Positions 15,634 to 21,522 of a stretch of 21,522 bases of DNA are shown here, in pieces (within the stretch, counting starts at the first letter, position 1; each line of letters opens with the position of its first letter). Origin of the DNA: JAJPJQ01 sp036522615 (lineage in GTDB: Bacteria; Desulfobacterota; Binatia; UBA9968); the NCBI GenBank assembly GCA_036522615.1, contig DATDFN010000065.1:1-21522 (forward strand), read 5' to 3'. Position numbers and translations under genes: made by a program. The notes under the pieces were generated by a model that worked only from the letters and a program-made list of their open reading frames with translations, did no database searches and was not told the DNA's origin.

Positions 15634-16668
15634 ATGGAAGAAAACAAGCGTTACATCCGCCTCGGCTTGTTCGTCGTGGCGAGCCTTGGAGTCATGGCAG
15701 TCGTGCTCTTCGTGCTTGGCGGCCGAAAACTCTTCGCGCCGACCTTCACGTTCGAGACCTATTTCAACGAGTCCGTGGCCGGCCTCGAGCTCGGCGCGCC
15801 GGTGCGCTTCCGCGGTGTGCCGCTGGGCCAGGTGACGGAGATCGTGACTTCGTCGGCCGCTTACGAGCGAGACGTCCCGTTGGATCGACGCAAGGGCTAC
15901 ATCGTGGTACGGGCGAAGATCAACATCTCCGGTCTGGAAGCCGAGCAGATGAGGCAAGATGCGGTTCAGCTGGTGGAGAGAGGTATGCGCGCCCAGACCC
16001 AGCTCGCCGGCATCACGGGCCAGCAGTATCTCGCCATCGACTTGCTCGACCCGGCGAAGCATCCGCCGCTGGAGTTTTCCTGGACGCCAAAATACACCTA
16101 CGTGCCGTCCGCGCCGAGCCTTACCGGCGAGATCGTTGCCAACGCGCAGGCGTTTCTGGCGCACTTGAACGAGGTCGACATCAAGCGACTCGGCGAGAAC
16201 CTGAACGCGCTTGTCGCGACTCTCGACAGGAAAGTCAATGACGCGCCGGTTGCGGAGCTCGTCAAAAACGCTAACTCGGCGATCCAGCGCATTGATCGGA
16301 TTATCGCCGCGGCGCCTATCGATCATACTCTACGCAAGCTCGATTCCGCCGCCACGAATTTAGATGGGGTCCTCGCCGATCCGGGACTCAAAGGGACCGT
16401 GGACAACGTCGCCGCCGTCACCGGACGGCTGCGCAAGCTCGCTGACAACGGCGATCTAGACAGTATGGTCAAACACATCGATGATGCAGCGGAACGAATC
16501 GATGGGATGATCGGCGACAATCAATATGACATCCGCGTGCTCGTGCAGGATTTGCGCACTACTGCCGGTAACCTGCGTGTGTTATCGGAGACGATCAAGC
16601 GCTATCCCGCGGGCGCGCTCGTCGCCGGCCCGCCGGAAAGGGTTCAGTTTCCGGGGAGCTCCCGATGA
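15634..16668 (+). CDS. mlaD: MlaD-like MCE-domain substrate-binding protein
   Basis: The 344-residue protein has one N-terminal membrane anchor (LGLFVVASLGVMAVVLFVLG), then an MCE domain at about residues 35-130 (FTFETYFNESVAGLELGAPV, RFRGVPLGQVTEI). A long helical periplasmic tail with repeated N-A-x2-L and D-x3-E-R-I-D-x-[IM] patterns follows. MCE proteins form hexameric rings that bind lipid between the inner membrane permease and outer components. I chose ATG 15634 because MEENKRYIRLGLF is the usual short cytoplasmic start; an in-frame ATG at 15607 lies inside mlaF. The C-terminus (PPERVQFPGSSR) is short and proline-rich. Its stop overlaps the next start in ATGA, indicating translational coupling. 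The long helical tail is more like PqiB/LetB-associated or Gram-negative soil MCE proteins than E. coli MlaD (about 183 residues). Confidence 0.9.
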   Translation: MEENKRYIRLGLFVVASLGVMAVVLFVLGGRKLFAPTFTFETYFNESVAGLELGAPVRFRGVPLGQVTEIVTSSAAYERDVPLDRRKGYIVVRAKINISGLEAEQMRQDAVQLVERGMRAQTQLAGITGQQYLAIDLLDPAKHPPLEFSWTPKYTYVPSAPSLTGEIVANAQAFLAHLNEVDIKRLGENLNALVATLDRKVNDAPVAELVKNANSAIQRIDRIIAAAPIDHTLRKLDSAATNLDGVLADPGLKGTVDNVAAVTGRLRKLADNGDLDSMVKHIDDAAERIDGMIGDNQYDIRVLVQDLRTTAGNLRVLSETIKRYPAGALVAGPPERVQFPGSSR

Positions 16669-17273
16669 GCTCCAAGCGTCTAGCCCCGACAGCATGTGCG
16701 ATGTTGATATGGTCGGCCTGTTCCATCGGCAAGCCAATGCCTCAGGCGACGACGTACGTCGTCGATCCGCCGATGAACGCCGGCGCGCCCGCCGCGGCCC
16801 GGAGGCCTGAGACTTTGCGTATGGGAAACGTGCGCGTCACGGCGGCGTACGCCGGCCCTGCGCTCGTCTATCGTCTCGATGATGTGAAATACGTGTCCGA
16901 CCCTTATAATACATTCATCGCCGAGCCCGGCGCTATGCTGGGTAATCGGATGGCCGAATGGCTGGATCGCTCCGGGCCGTTCAAGACGGTCGTCCAGCCC
17001 GGCAGTGCGAGAGCTGCATCGTACGTGCTCGAAGCCATGATCACGGAGCTCTATGGTGATTTTCGCGCGGGTCGTCCTGCGGCGGTGATGGCGATCGAAT
17101 TCGCGCTGATCGACCAAACCGGCGCGCGTCCGAAGGTGCTTTTCGAGCGCACGATCGCAAGCCGCGTCGATATCTCTCAAGCTTCGCCCGAGGCGCTGGT
17201 GCGCGGCTACGGCAAAGCTCTCGCGGAAATCCTCTCCGAGCTTCTTTCTGCGCTCAGCGCGGAAAACAAATAA
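16665..17273 (+). CDS. ABC-type transport auxiliary lipoprotein (PqiC/DUF330-like)
   Basis: The 202-residue protein starts with a short signal sequence ending LIWSAC, and Cys19 is the probable lipidated residue. The lipobox is imperfect, with Trp at -3. The body matches the ABC_trans_aux pattern: TTYVVDP near the N-terminus, LRMGNVRVTAAYAGPALVYR, then DDVKYVSDPYNTFIAEPGAML and a late helical end (VRGYGKALAEILSELLSAL). PqiC-type lipoproteins sit in the outer membrane and work with MCE transporters, which fits its place as the last gene of the mla-like operon. Its ATG overlaps the mlaD stop (ATGA). A strong hairpin follows 35 bases after the stop. No MlaA or MlaC homologue is present in the window. 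Confidence 0.85.
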   Translation: MSSKRLAPTACAMLIWSACSIGKPMPQATTYVVDPPMNAGAPAAARRPETLRMGNVRVTAAYAGPALVYRLDDVKYVSDPYNTFIAEPGAMLGNRMAEWLDRSGPFKTVVQPGSARAASYVLEAMITELYGDFRAGRPAAVMAIEFALIDQTGARPKVLFERTIASRVDISQASPEALVRGYGKALAEILSELLSALSAENK

Positions 17274-17307
17274 TCCCGCATCAGGTTCAACGTCGGTCTG
17301 AAAGTTC

Positions 17308-17337
17308 GAGCGGGGGACGCGTGGGCGTCCCCCGCTC
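17308..17337. terminator. Strong bidirectional terminator hairpin
   Basis: A perfect 12-bp stem (GAGCGGGGGACG / CGTCCCCCGCTC) with a 6-nt loop lies between the ends of the mla operon and the opposing gene at 17378-17677. There is no T-run on either side, but the position between convergent genes and the very GC-rich stem support termination in both directions. Confidence 0.7.
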
Positions 17338-17377
17338 TGCGGTACTCAGCAGTTCGTTCAGCGCGGTTATGCCCAGC

Positions 17378-17677
17378 CTATCCGAGGAGCTGCTTTTGGA
17401 GCCAGTCCTCATGGATCTGCTCCCGCTGCTGATCGGATCCGGCTGGCTTCTCGTCGCACGCGCCGTAGAAATCGATCACGTCGCCCGAATCCTGGGTTTT
17501 GAGAACCGGGTGATCGCTCCCCAGACTGTCATCCGCTATCGCCGGAAACGTGAGATGACAGTAATTGTCTCGCGACAATTCTTCGCGGGATATAACACCG
17601 TCCTCGCCGAAAGCCGTTCCGGCCGCGAGGCCGGTGGCGATAATTACGGCCGAGAAAAACAATTTTCCGTTCTTCAC
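17378..17677 (-). CDS. Small secreted protein of unknown function
   Basis: The 99-residue product has a typical signal peptide (MKNGKLFFSAVIIATGLAAG, then TAFG before E25). The mature part is about 75 residues, acidic, with two cysteines (NYCHLTFPAI and FYGACDEKPAG) that could form a disulfide in the periplasm. The motif set CH-x-x-FPAI, SGDVIDFYG and CDEKP is compact and looks conserved, but I do not assign a named family. The start is a GTG at 17677, with GGAGG seven bases upstream. A perfect RpoN promoter on the same strand (17714-17729) puts the transcript start near 17703, so the gene probably belongs to the local sigma-54 regulon. It is divergent from the STAS/AspT/poxB operon and converges with the mla operon. 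Confidence 0.82.
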   Translation of the reverse strand: MKNGKLFFSAVIIATGLAAGTAFGEDGVISREELSRDNYCHLTFPAIADDSLGSDHPVLKTQDSGDVIDFYGACDEKPAGSDQQREQIHEDWLQKQLLG

Positions 17678-17713
17678 TGGTTAACCTCCATGATCTTTAT
17701 TCGCGAGCGCTTA

Positions 17714-17729
17714 CGCAAGCGCAGTGCCA
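17714..17729 (-). promoter_or_regulatory. Sigma-54 (RpoN) -24/-12 promoter, minus strand
   Basis: Read on the minus strand, TGGCACTGCGCTTGCG matches TGGCAC-N5-TTGC exactly, with GG at 17728-17727 and GC at 17716-17715. It would start transcription near 17703, about 26 nt before the GTG start of the small secreted protein. The nearest enhancer palindrome (17839-17854) lies about 118 nt upstream and also serves the divergent promoter. Confidence 0.85.
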
Positions 17730-17838
17730 AGGAACCGAACCGAGCGAGAAATCGTTAACCGGCCAAACAAAACGAGGCAACGCCCATAGCATTAGTTATG
17801 GAGGGTGATCGTTCCTTTTGAGGATTGTTTGCTGAAGG

Positions 17839-17854
17839 TTCGGCAATTTCCGAA
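17839..17854. promoter_or_regulatory. Enhancer palindrome (candidate activator binding site), copy 2
   Basis: TTCGGCAATTTCCGAA differs from the copy at 13169 by one base and is centred 60.5 nt upstream of the -24 GG of the promoter at 17906, the identical distance. It lies between two divergent RpoN promoters and could serve both, since enhancer-binding activators work in either orientation. Confidence 0.75.
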
Positions 17855-17905
17855 AAGTCGGCGTTCCGTGATGCCGCGACTCCATTCTTTTTCATCGGTT
17901 ATGGT

Positions 17906-17921
17906 TGGCGTTCATCTTGCA
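17906..17921 (+). promoter_or_regulatory. Sigma-54 (RpoN) -24/-12 promoter of the STAS-AspT-poxB operon
   Basis: TGGCGTTCATCTTGCA has GG at 17907-17908 and GC at 17919-17920 with the required ten bases between. The predicted start is near 17932, leaving only about 15 nt before the ATG at 17947. It aligns without gaps with the promoter region of the mla operon. Confidence 0.82.
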
Positions 17922-17946
17922 ACGTACAGCTTGAGTAAACACGTCT

Positions 17947-18204
17947 ATGCTGCGGATTCAGAGAGCCGAGAATGGAGTTGTTGTCTTTAGTTTGAGCGGG
18001 CGGATTGAGGCAGAAGACTTGGACGCGTTAAAAAAGTTAATTGAACTCGAACCGGATGAGCGCTTCCTAACGCTGGATTTGAAAGAAGTGAAGCTCGTAA
18101 GTCGCGAGGCGGTGGGTTTTCTGGCCGGTTGCGAAGCGAAAGGAATAAAACTCATTAATTGTCCACCGTATATTCGCGAATGGATCGATCGAGAAGGGAC
18201 ATAG
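17947..18204 (+). CDS. Stand-alone STAS-like protein
   Basis: The 85-residue protein has the STAS (anti-sigma-factor antagonist-like) pattern: VVVFSLSGRIEAEDLDALKK, then LTLDLKEVKLVSREAVGFLA and a last strand (GIKLINCPPYIREWI). STAS proteins bind partners such as transporters, anti-sigma factors or kinases, often controlled by Ser/Thr phosphorylation. Here the phosphorylation loop reads LVSREAV, with a serine near the usual place. The gene starts about 15 nt after the predicted RpoN transcript start with only a weak GAG as ribosome binding site, and ends three bases before the transporter gene. A cytoplasmic modulator of that transporter is a reasonable guess. Its composition is lower in GC than its neighbours. 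Confidence 0.8.
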   Translation: MLRIQRAENGVVVFSLSGRIEAEDLDALKKLIELEPDERFLTLDLKEVKLVSREAVGFLAGCEAKGIKLINCPPYIREWIDREGT

Positions 18205-18207
18205 AAA

Positions 18208-19803
18208 ATGGAATGGCTTGGCGCTTTCCTGAACTCGCAGCCGCTCATCGCCGTGTTTTTGGTGATCGGCTTGGGTTATGCCGTTGGCAACATTCAGTTT
18301 GCCGGCTTCTCGCTCGGTGTCGGCGCCGTGTTGTTCGTCGGCCTTTTGATCGGCGCCATTGCTCCGAAGTCGGCGCCACCGCCTCTTGTCGGTACCGTTG
18401 GCCTCGTCCTTTTACTCTACGGCATGGGCATCCAGTACGGCGTCGATTTCTTCCGCGGCTTTGCGAGTCCTGCGGGGATCAAAGCGAATATCCTGGGCCT
18501 GGTCGCGGTCATCGCCGGCCTGTTCGCTACTATTTTGTTTGTGCGCTTTAGGGACATCGGCATGGATTTCGCCCTCGGAATTTTTGCCGGGTCAATGACG
18601 AGCACTGCCGCGCTCCAGGCCGCGGCCGCCGCCGTCGGCAACCAGCATCCTGCGATCGGCTACGCCTGCGCCTATCCGTTCGGAGTATTCGGCCCGATCC
18701 TCTGCTTTTATTTTTTTAAAATGCTGGTGCGGCCGAAAGTCGAAGTGCCGGAGCCGAAGCGGCTTACCACGGCGGAAATTTCTGTAGCTTTCTACAAGCT
18801 CGCCGGCATGTCGATCGCCGCGCTTACGGCGAAAATCCCGAAAGGCATCGAACTGATCGCGCTCCGGCGTGAGGGGACGAATGTCCTGCCGGGGCCGGAA
18901 TACGTGTTGGGCGAACAGGACGTGCTTGTGGTCGCGGGATTTCCGGAAGATATCGCCAAAATAGAAGGGCTGAACCCGGGTCGAATTGCGCTCGCCGACC
19001 GGAAGAACCTCGATTATCTCATGGTCTACGTCTCGAAAGCGAGCATGGTGGGCATGCGCCTCGCCGATCTGCCGCAGGCTGGGGGCGGGATCATGGAGGT
19101 CATGCAGGTCCGCCGTGGCGACGCGGATATCCTGCCGCGCCCGGATCTCGTGCTGGAATACGGCGACCGGCTCGGTCTGGTCATCGACCCGGCTAACCGT
19201 TCCGCTTGCATCAAACAATTCGGCGATTCCGTCATGGCCGAGGCGAGTTTCAGCTTCGTCGCGCTGGGTCTAGGCATCGCGCTCGGAGCCGCAGTGGGTC
19301 TCATTCCGATCCCCATCCCCGGCGTCGGGGCGGTTACGCTCGGTCTCGCCGGAGGGCCGCTTGTCGTGGCACTCGTTCTCGGCTGGCTCGGCCGCACAGG
19401 ACCGATCATCTGGCATTTGCCGGTATCCGCTAATGTGGTGCTCCGCAACTTCGGCATGGCGCTGTTCCTCGCGCGCGTCGGGATCGATTCGGGCACGCCG
19501 TTTGTCGAACAGGTGCGCCATTCCGGCCTCACATTCGTTTTCGCCGGCGCTGCCGTGCTGCTCGTCGTCGTGCTTTTCGTCCTCGCCGTGGGCTATTTCA
19601 TCTTGAGGATCAATTTCGACGAGTTGCTCGGCATCGCGGCTGGCGCGACCGGAAACCCGGCGATTCTCGCCTACGCCGATTCGCTGGCGCCGACGGGCAA
19701 ACCGGATATCAATTACGCGATGGTCTTTCCCGGGGTCGGCACGATCGTGAAGATCGTCGCCGTGCAGATTCTGGCCGCCGCTTACGGCATCACGGTGTCT
19801 TAG
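18208..19803 (+). CDS. AspT/YidE/YbjL family transporter with two TrkA_C domains
   Basis: The 531-residue inner membrane protein has the aspartate:alanine exchanger (AAEx) layout. A first bundle of about five helices (residues 10-170, with SMTSTAALQAAAAAVGNQHP and GYACAYPFGVFGP) is followed by two cytoplasmic TrkA_C/RCK_C domains (about 195-265 and 270-345, EYVLGEQDVLVVAG and DLVLEYGDRLGLV). A second bundle of helices (350-531) contains TGNPAILAYADSLAPTGKPD and YAMVFPGVGTIVKIVAVQIL, the repeated family motif. Characterised AspT swaps aspartate for alanine, while most relatives have unknown substrates. Between a STAS gene and poxB, transport of pyruvate, acetate or another small carboxylate is possible, but that is inference. 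GAAGGGA lies before ATG 18208, and poxB starts 43 bases after the stop. Confidence 0.9.
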   Translation: MEWLGAFLNSQPLIAVFLVIGLGYAVGNIQFAGFSLGVGAVLFVGLLIGAIAPKSAPPPLVGTVGLVLLLYGMGIQYGVDFFRGFASPAGIKANILGLVAVIAGLFATILFVRFRDIGMDFALGIFAGSMTSTAALQAAAAAVGNQHPAIGYACAYPFGVFGPILCFYFFKMLVRPKVEVPEPKRLTTAEISVAFYKLAGMSIAALTAKIPKGIELIALRREGTNVLPGPEYVLGEQDVLVVAGFPEDIAKIEGLNPGRIALADRKNLDYLMVYVSKASMVGMRLADLPQAGGGIMEVMQVRRGDADILPRPDLVLEYGDRLGLVIDPANRSACIKQFGDSVMAEASFSFVALGLGIALGAAVGLIPIPIPGVGAVTLGLAGGPLVVALVLGWLGRTGPIIWHLPVSANVVLRNFGMALFLARVGIDSGTPFVEQVRHSGLTFVFAGAAVLLVVVLFVLAVGYFILRINFDELLGIAAGATGNPAILAYADSLAPTGKPDINYAMVFPGVGTIVKIVAVQILAAAYGITVS

Positions 19804-19846
19804 CTTGCTCTCATGAGAACAAAAAATTTATTAGGAGGGAACTCAA

Positions 19847-21522
19847 ATGCCAAATCGTATAGCGGATGAGTTGATTAAAAGATTAGCAGAGACGGGCGTC
19901 GAACGGCTTTACGGTATCGTGGGCGATAGCCTCAATCCCGTAACCGACGCGTTGCGCCTCAATGACAAAGTGAAATTTATCCACGTTCGCCACGAAGAAA
20001 CGGCCGCGTTCGCCGCGGGCGCGGAGGCGCAGCTCAGCGGGAAACTCACCGCTTGCGCGGGCAGTTGCGGCCCGGGCAACCTGCACTTGATCAACGGCCT
20101 CTTCGATGCGCATCGGAGCTATGCGCCGGTGCTGGCGATCGCGTCGCATATTCCGAGCAGCGAGATCGGCACGGGATATTTTCAGGAGACGCATCCGGAA
20201 ATTCTCTTCAAAGAGTGCAGCCACTACTGCGAGCTGGTGTCCAATCCGAAGCAGTTCTCTCGGATTTTACACATCGCGATGCAGAATGCGGTGGGCAGGC
20301 GCGGAGTCAGTGTGATCGCACTGCCCGGCGATATCGCTGGAATGGAGATGCCGGCCGATGGCGCGCCACGCTCTCTGGTCGATCACGTCCCGACGGTGCG
20401 ACCCGGCGAGCGAGAGCTGGCGCAGCTGGCGGATTTAATCAATTCGGCGAATAAAGTGGTGCTATTCTGCGGCACTGGATGCGCTAACGCTCACGATGAA
20501 GTGATCGCTCTCGCGGAGAAACTGAAATCTCCCGTCGGGCATACCTTTCGGGGAAAACCCTTCGTCGAATACGACAATCCGTTCGACGTCGGGATGAGCG
20601 GCCTGCTCGGCTTCGGCGCCGCGTATCAGGCAATGCACGAATGCGATCTGCTGCTGCTAGTGGGCACGGATTTTCCATACGACAAGTTTATGCCCACAAA
20701 TCCGAAGATCGCTCAAATCGATATCCGGGTCGATCATCTGGGCCGGCGCAGCAAGCTGGATCTCGGCATCTGGGGCGACGTCGGCGAAACTATTCGCGCG
20801 CTGCTGCCGATGCTCGAAGTGAAATCAGATCGAGCATTCTTGGACAAGATGGTCGAGAAACACAAAGAAGCGGTTCGTAAGATGAATGTTTACGTACGTC
20901 ACGTCGGGAAGGGATCGCCCATGCACCCCGAGCCGGTCGCCGCCGCGTTGAGCGAGCTGGCGGCCGAAGATGCGATCTTCACCGTGGATACCGGGATGTG
21001 CGATGTCTGGTCGGGACGGTATATCCGGGCGACGAAGGAGCGCCGGATGATCGGTTCGTTCAATCACGGGTCGATGGCGAATGCGTTGCCTCAAGCGATC
21101 GGTGCCCAGCTTTGCTATCCGCGCAGACAGGTGGTCGCTATGGCGGGCGACGGCGGACTCGCGATGCTCATGGGCGACCTGCTGACGATCACACAGTACA
21201 ACCTCCCCATCAAAATCCTGGTGTTCGACAACAGCGCTCTTGGGATGGTGAAACTCGAGATGGAATCTTTGGGCATGCCCGATTATCAGACGGACTTGAA
21301 GAATCCCAACTTCGCCAAGGTCGCCGAGGCGATCGGCATGATGGGCGTAAGAATCGAAAATCCGGCCGATATCTCCTCGGGGTTGAAGAAGGCGCTTCAG
21401 CATTCGGGACCTGTGCTCATCGACGCCGTCACGGACGGCAATGCGCTCTCGCTGCCGTCGCATATCACCCCGGAACAAGTCGTAGGCTTTGGACTTACAA
21501 TGGGGAAACTGGTTCTTTCCGG
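19847..21522 (+). CDS. poxB: Pyruvate dehydrogenase (quinone) / pyruvate oxidase, 3' end cut by window
   Basis: The frame runs from ATG 19847 (strong AGGAGGGA upstream) to the window end without a stop, giving 558 residues of an expected 570 or so. It follows E. coli PoxB closely: RHEETAAFAAGAEAQLSG with the catalytic Glu50, CAGSCGPGNLHLINGLFDAH, HIPSSEIGTGYFQETHPEIL and ECSHYCELVSNPKQ. The diphosphate-binding GDGG (434-437) and FDNSALGMV form the ThDP motif. PoxB is a ThDP- and FAD-dependent peripheral membrane enzyme that oxidises pyruvate to acetate and CO2, giving electrons to ubiquinone, and is activated by lipid binding through its C-terminal helix. That helix would lie just beyond the window. 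In E. coli poxB is controlled by RpoS; here the operon appears to use RpoN. Acetolactate synthase is a paralogous alternative, but the PoxB-specific segments argue against it. Confidence 0.93.
   Translation, partial: MPNRIADELIKRLAETGVERLYGIVGDSLNPVTDALRLNDKVKFIHVRHEETAAFAAGAEAQLSGKLTACAGSCGPGNLHLINGLFDAHRSYAPVLAIASHIPSSEIGTGYFQETHPEILFKECSHYCELVSNPKQFSRILHIAMQNAVGRRGVSVIALPGDIAGMEMPADGAPRSLVDHVPTVRPGERELAQLADLINSANKVVLFCGTGCANAHDEVIALAEKLKSPVGHTFRGKPFVEYDNPFDVGMSGLLGFGAAYQAMHECDLLLLVGTDFPYDKFMPTNPKIAQIDIRVDHLGRRSKLDLGIWGDVGETIRALLPMLEVKSDRAFLDKMVEKHKEAVRKMNVYVRHVGKGSPMHPEPVAAALSELAAEDAIFTVDTGMCDVWSGRYIRATKERRMIGSFNHGSMANALPQAIGAQLCYPRRQVVAMAGDGGLAMLMGDLLTITQYNLPIKILVFDNSALGMVKLEMESLGMPDYQTDLKNPNFAKVAEAIGMMGVRIENPADISSGLKKALQHSGPVLIDAVTDGNALSLPSHITPEQVVGFGLTMGKLVLS

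Noticed and set aside
17321..17758. Plus-strand 145-codon frame
   Set aside because: It is the antisense of the secreted protein gene on the minus strand, which has a signal peptide, a good ribosome binding site and a promoter.
17784..17801. CCATA-N8-TATGG as a dedicated enhancer for the minus-strand RpoN promoter
   Set aside because: The arms are only 5 bp, the centre is 64.5 nt rather than 60.5 nt from the GG, and there is no similarity to the other palindromes.
17805..17990. 61-codon plus-strand frame from GTG 17805
   Set aside because: It runs across the enhancer and promoter, has no usable ribosome binding spacing and shows no protein-like pattern.
1..21522. tRNA, rRNA, CRISPR array, transposase, prophage or toxin-antitoxin genes
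   Set aside because: I looked for cloverleaf-like ends, regularly spaced repeats, transposase motifs and paired small ORFs on both strands and found none that could be supported.

Overview
The window looks like a chromosomal piece of a GC-rich, Gram-negative, probably aerobic or facultative bacterium. The evidence is an Mla/MCE-type lipid transport operon with a lipoprotein, ComEC, and a quinone-linked pyruvate oxidase. The gene style recalls uncultivated soil or subsurface lineages near Desulfobacterota/Binatota or Rokubacteria, but that placement is inference and no marker here settles it. There is no tRNA, rRNA, CRISPR array or insertion sequence that I can support.

Left part (1-7100): housekeeping and metabolic genes at high GC. 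uvrC has a TATAAT box almost touching its start codon. It is followed by an amidohydrolase-2 family hydrolase, a full-length comEC/rec2 and a GNAT acetyltransferase. A secreted TPR protein on the minus strand converges on the acetyltransferase.

Right part (7300-21522): this holds the main finding. Four sequences fit sigma-54 (RpoN) -24/-12 promoters with the exact GG-N10-GC spacing. They precede (i) a secreted protein with DUF5666-like repeats, (ii) a small membrane protein plus an Mla-type operon (STAS-MlaE fusion, MlaF, MlaD, ABC auxiliary lipoprotein), (iii) a small secreted protein on the minus strand, and (iv) an operon of a stand-alone STAS protein, an AspT/YidE-type transporter and poxB (cut by the window end). 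Promoters (ii) and (iv) each carry the 16-bp palindrome TTCGG-Y-AATT-T-CCGAA centred exactly 60.5 nt upstream of the -24 GG. Promoter (i) has a different palindrome at the same distance. Between the first target and the rest lies a large sigma-54 activator (GAF-PAS-PAS-GAF-PAS-PAS-AAA+-Fis HTH) with no receiver domain. It is the obvious candidate to bind the palindrome. Upstream of it is a PAS-domain fragment that looks like a decayed N-terminus.

Taken together, 7.3-21.5 kb reads as a local RpoN regulon. A cytoplasmic PAS/GAF sensor-activator would switch on envelope lipid transport, pyruvate oxidation to acetate at the membrane with a companion exchanger, and two exported proteins of unknown role. 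The promoters and the activator are seen in the sequence. The link between them and the physiological meaning are inferred.
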